Source: Clostridiales bacterium
Lineage (GTDB): Bacteria; Bacillota; Clostridia; Christensenellales; Aristaeellaceae
Assembly (NCBI GenBank): GCA_004556395.1
Contig: SFHK01000080.1
Span: forward strand, 1 to 13,924
DNA length: 13,924 nucleotides
Reading direction: 5' to 3'
In this document: positions 6,531 to 13,418 of the stretch, in pieces
How positions within the stretch are numbered: position 1 is the first letter of the stretch
How the letters are laid out: every line of letters begins with the position of its first letter
Translations under genes and position numbers: made by a program
The notes under the pieces: generated by a model
What the model saw: only the letters and a program-made list of their open reading frames with translations
Told to the model about the DNA's origin: nothing
Databases searched by the model: none

Positions 6531-7038
6531 TGGTGAAAAGAGCAGGTACGCGCTGCGCTCGGCGCGGCCGGAGGAAGTCGACGAGGTCTTCTCGCTGTAT
6601 GAAAAGCGGGTTCGATGGATGGACGAAAAGGGGATTCGCCAGTGGAACGACACGGACTATCTGAACGCGTACCCGGCGGACTATTACCGGGAAATGCGGG
6701 CGAAGGACTGCCTGTACGTGCTGACGGACGTCGCCACGGGCAAAATCACCGGCGCGGCGGTGCTGCTTTCGGAGGACGAGCGCTGGGCGGAGTGCGAGAA
6801 CGAGCCTGCGTTTTACGTGCACAATCTCGTGACGGATTCCTCCGCGTCGGGCGCGGGTCGGGCGCTGCTCGCCGCCGCGGAGGCGCTGGGGCAGGCGCAC
6901 GGCAAGCGCTATATGCGGCTGGACTGCGCGGTGGACAGCGCGTTCCTGAACGGATACTATGAATCGCTCGGCTATCGCGCCGCCGGGCAGTGCGAGGACG
7001 GGCCGTATGTGGGCGTGAAGAGACAGAAGGAGCTTTAA
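6523..7038 (+). CDS. GNAT-family N-acetyltransferase
   Basis: Predicted 171-aa acetyl-CoA-dependent acetyltransferase of unknown acceptor. It opens with YALRSARPEEVDEVFSLYEK, the usual first strand and helix of a GNAT fold. It continues to a core strand FYVHNLVTD, the acetyl-CoA pyrophosphate-loop region SASGAGRALLAAAEA (a diverged Q/RxxGxG/A motif), RLDCAVDSAFLNGYYESLGY and a closing strand. The ending NGYYESLGYRAAGQ is typical of the family. ATG 6523 was preferred: GGGTGG lies just upstream and it overlaps the previous gene's stop in an ATGCGTGA arrangement. ATG 6499 has no ribosome binding site. Part of the three-gene unit starting at 5751. Confidence 0.87.
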   Translation: MRDGEKSRYALRSARPEEVDEVFSLYEKRVRWMDEKGIRQWNDTDYLNAYPADYYREMRAKDCLYVLTDVATGKITGAAVLLSEDERWAECENEPAFYVHNLVTDSSASGAGRALLAAAEALGQAHGKRYMRLDCAVDSAFLNGYYESLGYRAAGQCEDGPYVGVKRQKEL

Positions 7039-7053
7039 GAGGGAGGCAGACGG

Positions 7054-7649
7054 ATGAAGAAAACGGTTTGCATGCTGCTGGCGCTGCTGCTTGCGGTGGT
7101 CGTGCCGGCATCCGCGCTGGCGGAAGCGAGCGGTGGAACGCAGTCTGACGAAGCTGTCATTTCTGGCGCGATCGACGCGCTGAAGGAATACTGGAAGCAA
7201 ATCTCCGGATACGGAGCGAGCGATGGGACGCAGTCTGACGAAGCTGTGATTTCTGGCGCGATCGACGCACTGAAGGAATACTGGAAGCAAATGTATCAAT
7301 CCGGCAAACACGGAGACGGCTATCTCGAAATTCGGAGCACAAGGGTGTTTACATCGCCGATCCGGTTCTGCCGGAGGACGACAAGAAGGCACACGAGCTT
7401 TTTGACGACATGGTTTGCTTCGTGGAGTTTGTACTGCTGTCGGACTACTGTCATACCGCGCCCTATTACATGAATGTAGAGGCGTACAACTTTGTGGCGC
7501 TCTATCGAGACGGCAGCTATGAGGTGATGTTTAATCCGCTGAACAACTATCGCGCGAAGACGTACAAAACAGACTTTACCGGCTTTATCCGCAGCGTAAG
7601 CGACCGGGGAAGCGAGTTCAACGCGGTATATCATCTGCTGGGCGATTGA
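7054..7649 (+). pseudogene. Secreted protein of unknown family, broken by a one-base frameshift
   Basis: The start ATG 7054 follows GGGAGG. Residues 1-23 form a clear signal peptide (MKKTVC, a leucine-rich core, ASALA before the cut), with no lipobox. Two near-identical 30-aa units follow, each containing GTQSDEAVISGAIDALKEYW. The frame then degrades after GDGYLEIRSTRV. Sense resumes in the frame one base earlier, as GVYIADPVLPEDDKKAHELF near 7344-7403, and continues to the TGA at 7647-7649 with a plausible globular sequence (VEFVLLSDY, APYYMNVEAYN, YHLLGD). Adding one base near 7345-7349 would restore one protein of about 198 aa. No classic slippery heptamer is seen, so a real inactivating deletion or a sequencing error is likelier than programmed frameshifting. 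Family and function are unknown. Confidence 0.7.
7126..7292 (+). repeat. 90-bp tandem duplication inside the secreted-protein gene
   Basis: 77 bp at 7126-7202 recur at 7216-7292 with about four differences; the period is 90 bp (30 codons, frame kept). The high nucleotide identity, including third codon positions, points to a recent duplication. Confidence 0.9.
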
Positions 7650-7657
7650 GCAAAGAG

Positions 7658-7706
7658 AGCCGCCGGGCATTCGAAGGGCGAAAGCCCCATAGAACGACCG
7701 GCGGCT
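7658..7706. terminator. Hairpin between convergent genes, probable terminator
   Basis: Perfect 9-bp arms AGCCGCCGG (7658-7666) and CCGGCGGCT (7698-7706) enclose a second hairpin, GGGC-GAAA-GCCC (7676-7687), with a GNRA tetraloop. It lies between the TGA at 7649 and the stop of the minus-strand gene at 7710. The T-run is weak on both sides, so termination strength is uncertain. Confidence 0.6.
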
Positions 7707-7709
7707 GTA

Positions 7710-8468
7710 TTATGCCTGCGCGTACAGGGCGCGGGCGATTTTCAGGCTTTCCTCGGCGGGCAGGGTGGGGTTGTATTCCAGCCCGCACGCGCCCGTGTAG
7801 CCTGCCTGATCGATGGCATGGAAGATGAAATGGTAGTCGTTTTCGCCGAATTGCAGCTCGTGGCGGCCGGGATGACCGGCGGCGTGCAGGTGGGCGATGA
7901 GGTCCAAGTGGTTCACGACGTTGGGAATGATGTTGCCCTCCATCACCTGCTGGTGATAGATGTCGTAGACCATCTTCACGAGCGGGTGGCCGACCTCGAG
8001 GAGAATGTCAAAGCCCTCGACGGACGACCACAGGTAATAGCCGGGATGGTTGACGAGCGTGTTGAGCGGCTCGATCATCAGGGTTACGCCGCTGTCCTCT
8101 AAAATGGGGCGGGCGGCCTTCAGCGCCTGAACGATGCTTTCATGCTGCCCGGCGCGGGGCGCGCCGGTGTCGGGGCCGACCTGCGTGATCAGGCGGCGAA
8201 CGCCCAGCGTCCGCGCGGCGGCGCAGCTTTCGCGCAGACCGTTCAGCCACGCGCCGCGAAACGACGGGTCGGTCATGCGAAATTCCGTGGTGCACAGGCT
8301 TAAAAGCTCCATGCCGGTTTCGTCCAGCGCGCGGCGCACGGCGGCAAAGTCGAAGCCGCGCCAGTCGTAGCCCTCGGCGGCGTCAAAGCCCAGCGCCTTC
8401 ACGCGGCGCAGCGCGTCCGCGAAGTCCATTTTCGGGAAAAAGCAGGGAATCGGTACGCAAAGTCTCAT
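7710..8468 (-). CDS. Hydroxypyruvate isomerase-like / sugar phosphate isomerase-epimerase TIM barrel
   Basis: 252-aa protein of the AP-endonuclease-2-like TIM barrel superfamily, closest by eye to the hydroxypyruvate isomerase (Hyi) group. Metal-ligand motifs are in the expected order: MIEPLN (E133), VKMVYDIYHQQVMEGN (D169), HLHAAGHPGRHE (around H195) and GLEYNP (E231). The length is normal. The start ATG has AAAGGAAA just upstream. It is the last gene of the minus-strand run from 10440, 21 nt after SGNH copy B. The real substrate could be another keto- or aldo-sugar, since this family is often misassigned; carbohydrate metabolism is as far as I would go. Confidence 0.82.
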   Translation of the reverse strand: MRLCVPIPCFFPKMDFADALRRVKALGFDAAEGYDWRGFDFAAVRRALDETGMELLSLCTTEFRMTDPSFRGAWLNGLRESCAAARTLGVRRLITQVGPDTGAPRAGQHESIVQALKAARPILEDSGVTLMIEPLNTLVNHPGYYLWSSVEGFDILLEVGHPLVKMVYDIYHQQVMEGNIIPNVVNHLDLIAHLHAAGHPGRHELQFGENDYHFIFHAIDQAGYTGACGLEYNPTLPAEESLKIARALYAQA

Positions 8469-8489
8469 GCTGGTTTCCTTTCGTCGTGG

Positions 8490-9069
8490 TTACAGGCTTT
8501 CCAGAAATTTGCCGATGCGGTGGGCGAGGAGGGCGTAGCCCGCGTCGTTGGGGTGCACGCCGTCGGGCGCGAGCCGCTCGCGGTTGCGCGCGTTCGTCGG
8601 CTGAATGCCGCTGACGGCGTACAGGTCGAGCACCGGCAGCGCGTAAGATTCCGCCACCCGGAGCAGGATTGTCCGGTAGGTGGACAGCGGCGCGACGTCC
8701 TCCGTTTTCACGTCGCCGCGCGGGCAGCCCTCGTTCCAGCGGTGCAGGGGCGTGAGGATGACGACGGGCTTTCCGGCGTACATTTCCAGAAGGCCGTTCA
8801 TCAGATAATGGCACGCGCCGGTGAACGTGTCCGGCGTGCGGTCGGCAAACGTGCCCAGCGGCGCGTCGCCGTGGCTCGAAGCTGGGGTTGTTGACCGTCG
8901 GGTTCTTCTGGTGGGCGAAGCGCGTGCCGGAAATGCCGTAGTTTTTGGCGGCCTTCAGGCCGAATTCGCGCGCGAGCACGTCGGTATAGCGGTTTTCCAC
9001 GGACGACGCGCCCACGCCCTCCGTGATGCTGTCGCCGATGAAGTTGATCGTTGCGCCCCTGAGAAGCAT
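8490..9069 (-). pseudogene. SGNH/GDSL hydrolase copy B, frameshifted
   Basis: Paralogue of the gene just upstream at 9088-9663. The N-terminal frame from ATG 9069 gives MLLRGATINFIGDSITEGVG (GDS nucleophile block), then YGISGTR and NNPSFE. At about 8876 the frame is lost. One base over, the sequence resumes as HGDAPLGTFADRTPD and MNGLLEMY, and runs to block V DGVHPNDAGY and the TAA at 8490. The total of 580 nt is one base more than a multiple of three. The junction is also where a segment with the GxND block (block III) would be expected, so the copy carries an out-of-frame deletion or an assembly fault. A GGGG-containing ribosome binding site precedes the start. Function before decay: probably a secondary esterase or carbohydrate deacetylase-like enzyme. 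Confidence 0.75.
8777..8875. repeat. 99-bp block identical to 9375-9473 in the paralogous gene
   Basis: Every base of 8777-8875 matches 9375-9473, while the rest of the two SGNH genes is only roughly 80-85 percent identical by eye. The block ends exactly at the junction where both copies appear to lack the GxND segment. Gene conversion, a recent recombination event, or assembly collapse of repeats could each explain it. Confidence 0.9.
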
Positions 9070-9087
9070 GTGAAACGCCCCGCTTTC

Positions 9088-9663
9088 TTACAGGCTTTCG
9101 AGGAATTTGCCGATGCGATGGGCGAGGAGGGCGTGCCCCTCGTCGCTGGGATGCAGGCCGTCGGGCAGAAGCCGCTCGCGGCAGACCGCGTTCGCCGGCT
9201 GAATGCCGCTGGTCGCGTACAGGTCGAGCACGGGCAGCGCGTAGTATTCCGCGACCCTGACCAGAATCTCGCGGTAGGCGGACAGCGGCGCGACGTCGTT
9301 GGGCTTGCGGTCGCCGTGCAGGGAGTCCTCGTTCCAGCGGTGCAGGGGCGTGAGGATGACGACGGGCTTGCCGACGTACATTTCCAGAAGGCCGTTCATC
9401 AGATAATGGCACGCGCCGGTGAACGTGTCCGGCGTGCGGTCGGCAAACGTGCCCAGCGGCGCGTCGCCGTGGCAGAGGGGATTGTCCGTCTCCGGATGCT
9501 GCTGACGGGCAATGCGCGTGCCGGAAATGCCGTAATTGTTCACAGCCTTCAGGCCGAATTCGCGCGCGAACACGTCGGTAAAGCGCGTTTCGAGGGACGA
9601 CGCGCCCACGCCCTGCGTGATGCTGTCGCCAAGGAAGTTCACTGTTGCGCCCTTGAGAATCAT
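9088..9663 (-). CDS. SGNH/GDSL-family hydrolase copy A, apparently lacking block III
   Basis: 191-aa predicted serine esterase-like protein. Visible blocks are I (FLGDSITQG, nucleophile S14), II (YGISGTR, G48) and V (DGLHPSDEG, D168 and H171). The block III GxND asparagine, which helps form the oxyanion hole, is not seen. Clostridial relatives, as I recall them, carry a roughly 30-residue stretch with GGTND just before HGDAPLG. Here NPLC joins HGDAPLG directly (about residue 64/65), so the reading frame is open but the enzyme may be impaired. ATG 9663 was chosen because it aligns with the start of copy B; ATG 9669 directly abuts the methyltransferase stop and is a possible alternative. There is no signal peptide. 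Translationally coupled to the gene at 9670. Confidence 0.78.
   Translation of the reverse strand: MILKGATVNFLGDSITQGVGASSLETRFTDVFAREFGLKAVNNYGISGTRIARQQHPETDNPLCHGDAPLGTFADRTPDTFTGACHYLMNGLLEMYVGKPVVILTPLHRWNEDSLHGDRKPNDVAPLSAYREILVRVAEYYALPVLDLYATSGIQPANAVCRERLLPDGLHPSDEGHALLAHRIGKFLESL
9375..9473. repeat. Partner 99-bp block, identical to 8777-8875
   Basis: Direct-repeat partner of 8777-8875, offset by 598 bp; the same orientation and the same codons are covered in the two tandem SGNH genes. Confidence 0.9.
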
Positions 9664-9669
9664 GTGCAT

Positions 9670-10440
9670 CTACTCGCTTTCTTTTGTCAGTTCATACATT
9701 AAAATTCCGGCGGCGACGGCGGCGTTTAAAGATTCCGCTCCGCCGCGCATCGGAATTTTCAGTTTTACGTCGGCCATGCGCTGCACCTCCGGGGATACGC
9801 CGCGCGCTTCGTTGCCGATGACGAGCACGAGCTTTTCGCCCGCTTTCGGCTGCGTGCGCGCGTACAGCGGCGCGCCGTCCAGCGCGGAAACGACGACGCG
9901 GAAGCCGTCCGCCTGCGCGCGGGAGAGCAGAAGCGGCATTTCGCCCGACACCGCGGCCACGCGGAAGCCGCTGCCCATGCTGGCGCGCTGCACCTTCGGC
10001 GACCACGGGTCGGCGCAGCCCGCACCCAACAGAAGCGCGTCAAAGCCCGCCGCGTCCGCCGTGCGCCAGATCGTGCCGAGGTTCCCGGGATCCTGCACGC
10101 CGTCCAGCGCCACAAGCCTGCGCGCGCCGCCTGGTACGGACGTGCGGCGCGGCATGGTGAACGACGCGCACACGCCCTGCGGCGTCTTTGTATCGCAGGC
10201 GGCTTCGATGGCGGTGCGCACGGCCGGACGAACGACGGCGCCCGCGCGCGCAAGCTCGTCCGTAAGCGCGCTTTCCTCCTCGGCCAGCGCTTCGGCGGGC
10301 TTCAGGCCGCAAGCCAGCGCTTCGCGAAGCATGACCTCGCCCTCCACCAGAAACAGGCCGCTTTCCTGCCGCGCCTTCGCCTCGCGCAGCGCCTTCAGGC
10401 GCTTGACCACCGGGTTGGAAGCGCTGGTAATTCGTTCCAT
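9670..10440 (-). CDS. SpoU/TrmH-family RNA 2'-O-methyltransferase
   Basis: 256-aa SPOUT methyltransferase that transfers a methyl group from SAM to a ribose 2'-OH of rRNA or tRNA. The N-terminal substrate-binding domain (about 1-105) begins MERITSASNPVVKRLKALRE, with FLVEGEVMLREAL at 30-42. The catalytic domain has motif 1 ALDGVQDPGNLGTIWRTADA (N120, R126), motif 2 VIGNEARGVSPEV (207-219) and motif 3 IPMRGGAESLNAAVAAGIL (229-247), all intact. ATG 10440 was chosen because GGAGG lies 8 nt upstream. ATG 10446 would leave only 2 nt, and the longer open frame to 10587 reads through the palindromic repeat. Its TAG is followed at once by an ATG, coupling it to the SGNH gene. The exact target nucleotide is unknown; the RlmB/TsnR-type layout suggests rRNA. 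Confidence 0.92.
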   Translation of the reverse strand: MERITSASNPVVKRLKALREAKARQESGLFLVEGEVMLREALACGLKPAEALAEEESALTDELARAGAVVRPAVRTAIEAACDTKTPQGVCASFTMPRRTSVPGGARRLVALDGVQDPGNLGTIWRTADAAGFDALLLGAGCADPWSPKVQRASMGSGFRVAAVSGEMPLLLSRAQADGFRVVVSALDGAPLYARTQPKAGEKLVLVIGNEARGVSPEVQRMADVKLKIPMRGGAESLNAAVAAGILMYELTKESE

Positions 10441-10489
10441 GAGCATGCCCTCCGAAAGGCTGCGCGCCCGCGCGAAGCTGTGCGGACGC

Positions 10490-10605
10490 TTACGGCGCCA
10501 GCGCGCAATTCGGCGGCGCGTCGGGCGATGTCTTTTCCGCCGAAATCTGCATCGGACGAAAAACCATTCGCCGGGCGACCACCTCATTTGTGCGGCGTTA
10601 CCTTA
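10490..10605. repeat. Palindromic interspersed repeat, copy 2
   Basis: About 116 bp, in the same orientation as the copy at 4435-4591, and lacking that copy's nested hairpin. Shared blocks are AATTCGGCGGCGCGTCGGGC then GATG (10507-10530), GACGAAAAACCATTCGCCGG (10555-10574) and GACCACCTCATTTGTGCGGC (10577-10596). The right end TTTGTGCGGCGTTACCTTA is nearly the reverse complement of the left end of copy 1 (TAAGGCACCGCCGCACAA), which defines terminal inverted repeats of about 18 bp. It lies between the divergent methyltransferase and pfkA genes, about 50 bp above the methyltransferase start. In 10441-10753 the only other recognisable signal is the pfkA promoter. Confidence 0.75.
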
Positions 10606-10639
10606 ACAGCATTGTTGGTTTCCGGTCGAAAGCCGGTTC

Positions 10640-10668
10640 TTGAACATTAACACATCATCGATTATAAT
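10640..10668 (+). promoter_or_regulatory. Predicted sigma-A promoter of pfkA-rlmD
   Basis: TTGAAC (10640-10645) and TATAAT (10663-10668) are separated by 17 nt. The start would be near 10675, giving a leader of about 79 nt with a small GCGG-attt-CCGC hairpin (10703-10714) before the ribosome binding site GGAGG (10738-10742). Confidence 0.8.
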
Positions 10669-10753
10669 ACAAGCAGAGCTGTGAAAATTCTCGCCCCGCA
10701 AAGCGGATTTCCGCCCCGGGCGACGGATGCAGACAAAGGAGGAGAATCCATCC

Positions 10754-11806
10754 ATGAAGCGCATCGGCGTATTGACTTCCGGTGGCGACGCGCCCGGCAT
10801 GAATGCCGCGATTCGCGCTGTCGTTCGCACGGCGCTGAGCAATCAGATGTCCGTGGTTGGTTTTAAGCGCGGCTATAACGGCCTGCTGATGAAGTCCCTG
10901 ACTACCGAGGACGATTACGTTGAAATGAATTCCCGCAGCGTGTCCGGCATCATCCACAAGGGCGGCACGATGCTGATGACCGCCCGCTGCCTGGATTTCC
11001 TCGAGGAATCCGTGCAGAAGGAAGCCGTGCGCAACCTTCGCGCGCTGGGCATTGAGGGTCTTGTGTGCATCGGCGGAAACGGAACCTATGCCGGCGCGCG
11101 CGCGCTCAACAATCTGGGCATGCCCACGATCGGCGTTCCCGGCACGATTGATAACGACCTGAATTATACCGAGTTCACCATCGGCTTCGACACCGCGCTG
11201 AACACGGCCGTCGAGGCGGTCAACCGCATCCGCGATACTGGCGACGCGCACGAGCGCGCGTCCATCGTCACCGTGATGGGCCGCCACTGCGGCGACATTG
11301 CCGTACATACCGCCGTGGCCTGCGGCGCGGAAATGGCGATCATTCCCGAGGTGCCGTGGACGCTGGAAGAGGTGGCCGACACCGTGCACAAGGGCGTAAT
11401 CAGCGGCAAGCGCTCGATGATTCTGATCTTCGCCGAGGGTGCGCAGGATTCGCTGAAGACGGATCTGAAGGCACTCAAGAAGGAGTATCCCAAGCTGCAC
11501 ATCACCCGCGAGCACATGACCAGCAGCCAGTACGCCGAGGTCATTGAGGAGCTGAGCGGCCACGAGACGCGCGCGACCGTGCTGGGCTACACGCAGCGCG
11601 GCGGCAGCCCCACCGCCAACGACCGAATTCTGGCTACGCGCACCGGCGCGCACGCCGTCGAGCTTCTGAAAAACGACATTGGCGGTCGCGCCGTGGGCAT
11701 CAAGGGCAACAAGATCATGGACGTCTCCCTCGACGAAGCGCTGTCGCCCATGGTCTTTGACCGCGAGTATTACGATCTCGTGGATCTCACCGGCTACGTC
11801 CGATGA
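10754..11806 (+). CDS. pfkA: 6-phosphofructokinase
   Basis: 350-aa cytoplasmic kinase converting fructose 6-phosphate to fructose 1,6-bisphosphate, the committed step of glycolysis. Motifs seen: TSGGDAPGMNAAIR (8-21), GGTMLMTAR, PGTIDND (129-135, catalytic base D133), MGRHCGDIA (175-183), FAEG (E228) and LGYTQRGGSPTANDRILATR (277-296). The nucleotide-site motif reads GGNGT (107-111). The glycine at 110 is the form linked to ATP rather than PPi use, but N109 replaces the metal-binding Asp (D103 of the E. coli enzyme). The protein is about 30 residues longer than E. coli PfkA, mainly through an insertion near 231-262. The start at ATG 10754 matches the family N-terminus and has GGAGG 11 nt upstream; the in-frame ATG at 10727 precedes that site. 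It overlaps rlmD by 4 nt. Confidence 0.93.
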   Translation: MKRIGVLTSGGDAPGMNAAIRAVVRTALSNQMSVVGFKRGYNGLLMKSLTTEDDYVEMNSRSVSGIIHKGGTMLMTARCLDFLEESVQKEAVRNLRALGIEGLVCIGGNGTYAGARALNNLGMPTIGVPGTIDNDLNYTEFTIGFDTALNTAVEAVNRIRDTGDAHERASIVTVMGRHCGDIAVHTAVACGAEMAIIPEVPWTLEEVADTVHKGVISGKRSMILIFAEGAQDSLKTDLKALKKEYPKLHITREHMTSSQYAEVIEELSGHETRATVLGYTQRGGSPTANDRILATRTGAHAVELLKNDIGGRAVGIKGNKIMDVSLDEALSPMVFDREYYDLVDLTGYVR

Positions 11807-13098
11807 ACAGAGAAACGATTTTCATTACCGGCGTCGGGTCGGAAATGCAGGGCGTCGGCCGTCTTTCGGACGGCCGCGCCGTTTTCGTACCCTTCGCGAT
11901 TCCCGGCGAGACGGTGGACGTGCAGATTGAAGCCGAAAAGGAGCGCTTCTGCACGGCGCGTCTGCTGGACGTGCGGGAGCCGTCGCCCGACCGCGTGGTA
12001 CCGGTCTGCCCGCATTATGGCGTGTGCGGCGGCTGTCAGACGCAGCATATCGCCTACGCGCGCGCGCTTTCGCTCAAGCGCCAGAAGGTCGTGGACGCGC
12101 TTTCGCGTCTGGGCGGCGTGGACGCGCCTGAGGCAGGGGAGACGCTCGCGTCGCCGGAAACGCTGGGCTATCGCAACAAGGCGGAGTTCGCGTTTGACGG
12201 CGAAAAGGCGGGCGTGTGCGAGGGCGGCACGCATCGAGTGATCGACATTGCGGAATGCCCGCTTCAGACGGAGGGCGCGAACCGCGTGCTCGCCTTTGTG
12301 CGCGCGCGGCGCGGAAGCCTGCCGCTGAAGAACCTCGTCGTGCGCACGAACGCGGCGGGCGAGATGATGGTCACGCTGTCGCTGTACGCCCGCGCCGACG
12401 CGTCCCGGCTGGCCCGCGCGATCATGGCGGAACTTCCAATGGTTCGCAGCGTGTACGCGTGCGAGCTTTCGCGCCGTCCCGCGCATGCGCTGGACGGTCT
12501 TTGCCGCAGACTGGCCGGAGCCGAAATCCTTTCCGAAACGCTGGACGGCCTGCGCTTTTCGGTCTCCCCGCAATCCTTTTTCCAGGTCAATCGCCCGCAG
12601 GCGGAGCGCTTATATAAGGAAGCGTTGGCGCTGGCCGAGCTGAAGCCCGGCGACCGCGTGTGCGACGTATACTGCGGCGCGGGCACGATCACGCTCTTCG
12701 CCGCGCGTACGTGCGCGAACGCGACGGGCATCGAAATCGTCGCGCCCGCCGTGGTCGACGCGCGCAAAAACGCCGAAGTCAACCATCTCGCGGGCAAAAC
12801 TCGCTTCCTCGAGGGCGACGCCGCGGCGTTGTATCCAAGGCTTCAAAAGAAGGAGCACTTCGACGCGGTCATCGTCGACCCGCCCCGCAAGGGTCTCGAC
12901 GCGCCCGTCGTGCGCGCCCTGTGCGAATCCCCCGCGCCAAAGCTCGTTTACGTCTCCTGTAATCCCGCCACCCTCGCCCGCGACCTCAAGCTGCTCGCCC
13001 CCGCCTATCGCCTTGCCTTCGCCCGCCCCGTCGATATGTTTCCCCAGACCGGACATGTCGAGACGGTGTGCCTGTTGTCCAAACTCAACACGAAGTAA
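11803..13098 (+). CDS. rlmD: 23S rRNA (uracil-C5)-methyltransferase, RlmD/TrmA family with Fe-S site
   Basis: 431-aa SAM-dependent methyltransferase that forms 5-methyluridine in 23S rRNA (U1939 if RlmD; RlmCD-type dual activity is possible in Bacillota). The N-terminal TRAM-type RNA-binding domain covers about 1-60. Four cysteines suited to a 4Fe-4S cluster are C69, C75 and C78 (CPHYGVCGGC) and C152. The SAM site is DVYCGAGTITL (288-298). VDPPRKGLD (358-366), SCNPATLARDL with nucleophile C386, and GHVETVCLL with the base E420 complete the active site. The ATG lies inside the pfkA end in an ATGA overlap, so translation is coupled. The C-terminus SKLNTK ends at a TAA that may interrupt an ancestral longer tail (see 13099-13143). 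Confidence 0.92.
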   Translation: MNRETIFITGVGSEMQGVGRLSDGRAVFVPFAIPGETVDVQIEAEKERFCTARLLDVREPSPDRVVPVCPHYGVCGGCQTQHIAYARALSLKRQKVVDALSRLGGVDAPEAGETLASPETLGYRNKAEFAFDGEKAGVCEGGTHRVIDIAECPLQTEGANRVLAFVRARRGSLPLKNLVVRTNAAGEMMVTLSLYARADASRLARAIMAELPMVRSVYACELSRRPAHALDGLCRRLAGAEILSETLDGLRFSVSPQSFFQVNRPQAERLYKEALALAELKPGDRVCDVYCGAGTITLFAARTCANATGIEIVAPAVVDARKNAEVNHLAGKTRFLEGDAAALYPRLQKKEHFDAVIVDPPRKGLDAPVVRALCESPAPKLVYVSCNPATLARDLKLLAPAYRLAFARPVDMFPQTGHVETVCLLSKLNTK

Positions 13099-13143
13099 CA
13101 CATCGAGATCGGGCTGGAAATGTTGGAACGGCACGGGTGCTGA
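13099..13143 (+). pseudogene. Possible remnant of a C-terminal extension after the rlmD stop
   Basis: Directly after the TAA the same frame reads HIEIGLEMLERHGC and then stops. From memory, some gut Clostridia methyltransferases of this kind continue past SKLNTK with a sequence like QHIEIELNM followed by a further small domain. If so, CAA or CAG became TAA here and the rest was deleted. The match is short and not verified. Confidence 0.4.
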
Positions 13144-13170
13144 AACCACAATCTCTGTAAGGAGTAAGCT

Positions 13171-13418
13171 ATGGACTTGATCGCTTTAGAAGTGCTCTCT
13201 GATTCCAACATCGAAGGCGTTCGCGGAATACAGCGTGATGATATAAGCGAAGCATTTGTTGACAGCGCTGATACAATTATAAAACTCAATACGGTATTGA
13301 CCATAATTGCAAGGGACACACATACGCAATTAAACGGGCGGATGAATGCATCGGCGTGATTCTGCTTGGCGAAGCGCTTGAGTGGGATACCGATCCCGAA
13401 GAAATGAAGGGTGTTTAA
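13171..13418 (+). pseudogene. GNAT acetyltransferase remnant, frameshifted and truncated
   Basis: ATG 13171 follows a strong site (GTAAGGAGTAAGCT). The first frame gives MDLIALEVLSDSNIEGVRGI and DDISEAFVDSADTIIKLN, the opening of a GNAT-type protein. After about 13289 the meaningful frame is one base earlier: YGIDHNCKGHTYAIKRADEC then IGVILLGEALEWDTDPEEMK, to a TAA at 13416-13418. Together these cover only about 82 residues of a family usually about 150-170 aa, and the acetyl-CoA-binding half is missing. The base composition is more AT-rich than the neighbouring rlmD. Almost certainly non-functional as an enzyme unless the frameshift is an error and the truncation is not. Confidence 0.65.

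Noticed and set aside
7126..7292. CRISPR-like array
   Set aside because: Only two units with 77-bp direct repeats inside a coding frame; it is a protein-coding tandem duplication, and no CRISPR array or cas gene is seen anywhere in the window.
7320..7360. Programmed -1 frameshifting in the secreted-protein gene
   Set aside because: No X-XXY-YYZ slippery heptamer with a following stem is evident at the frame change, so a deletion or sequencing error is the simpler explanation.
10441..10587. N-terminal extension of the SpoU methyltransferase starting at 10587
   Set aside because: It would translate the interspersed repeat (arginine-rich junk) and ignores the good ribosome binding site in front of ATG 10440.
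10655..11653. 332-aa minus-strand open frame
   Set aside because: Antisense shadow of pfkA, which has every catalytic motif on the plus strand.
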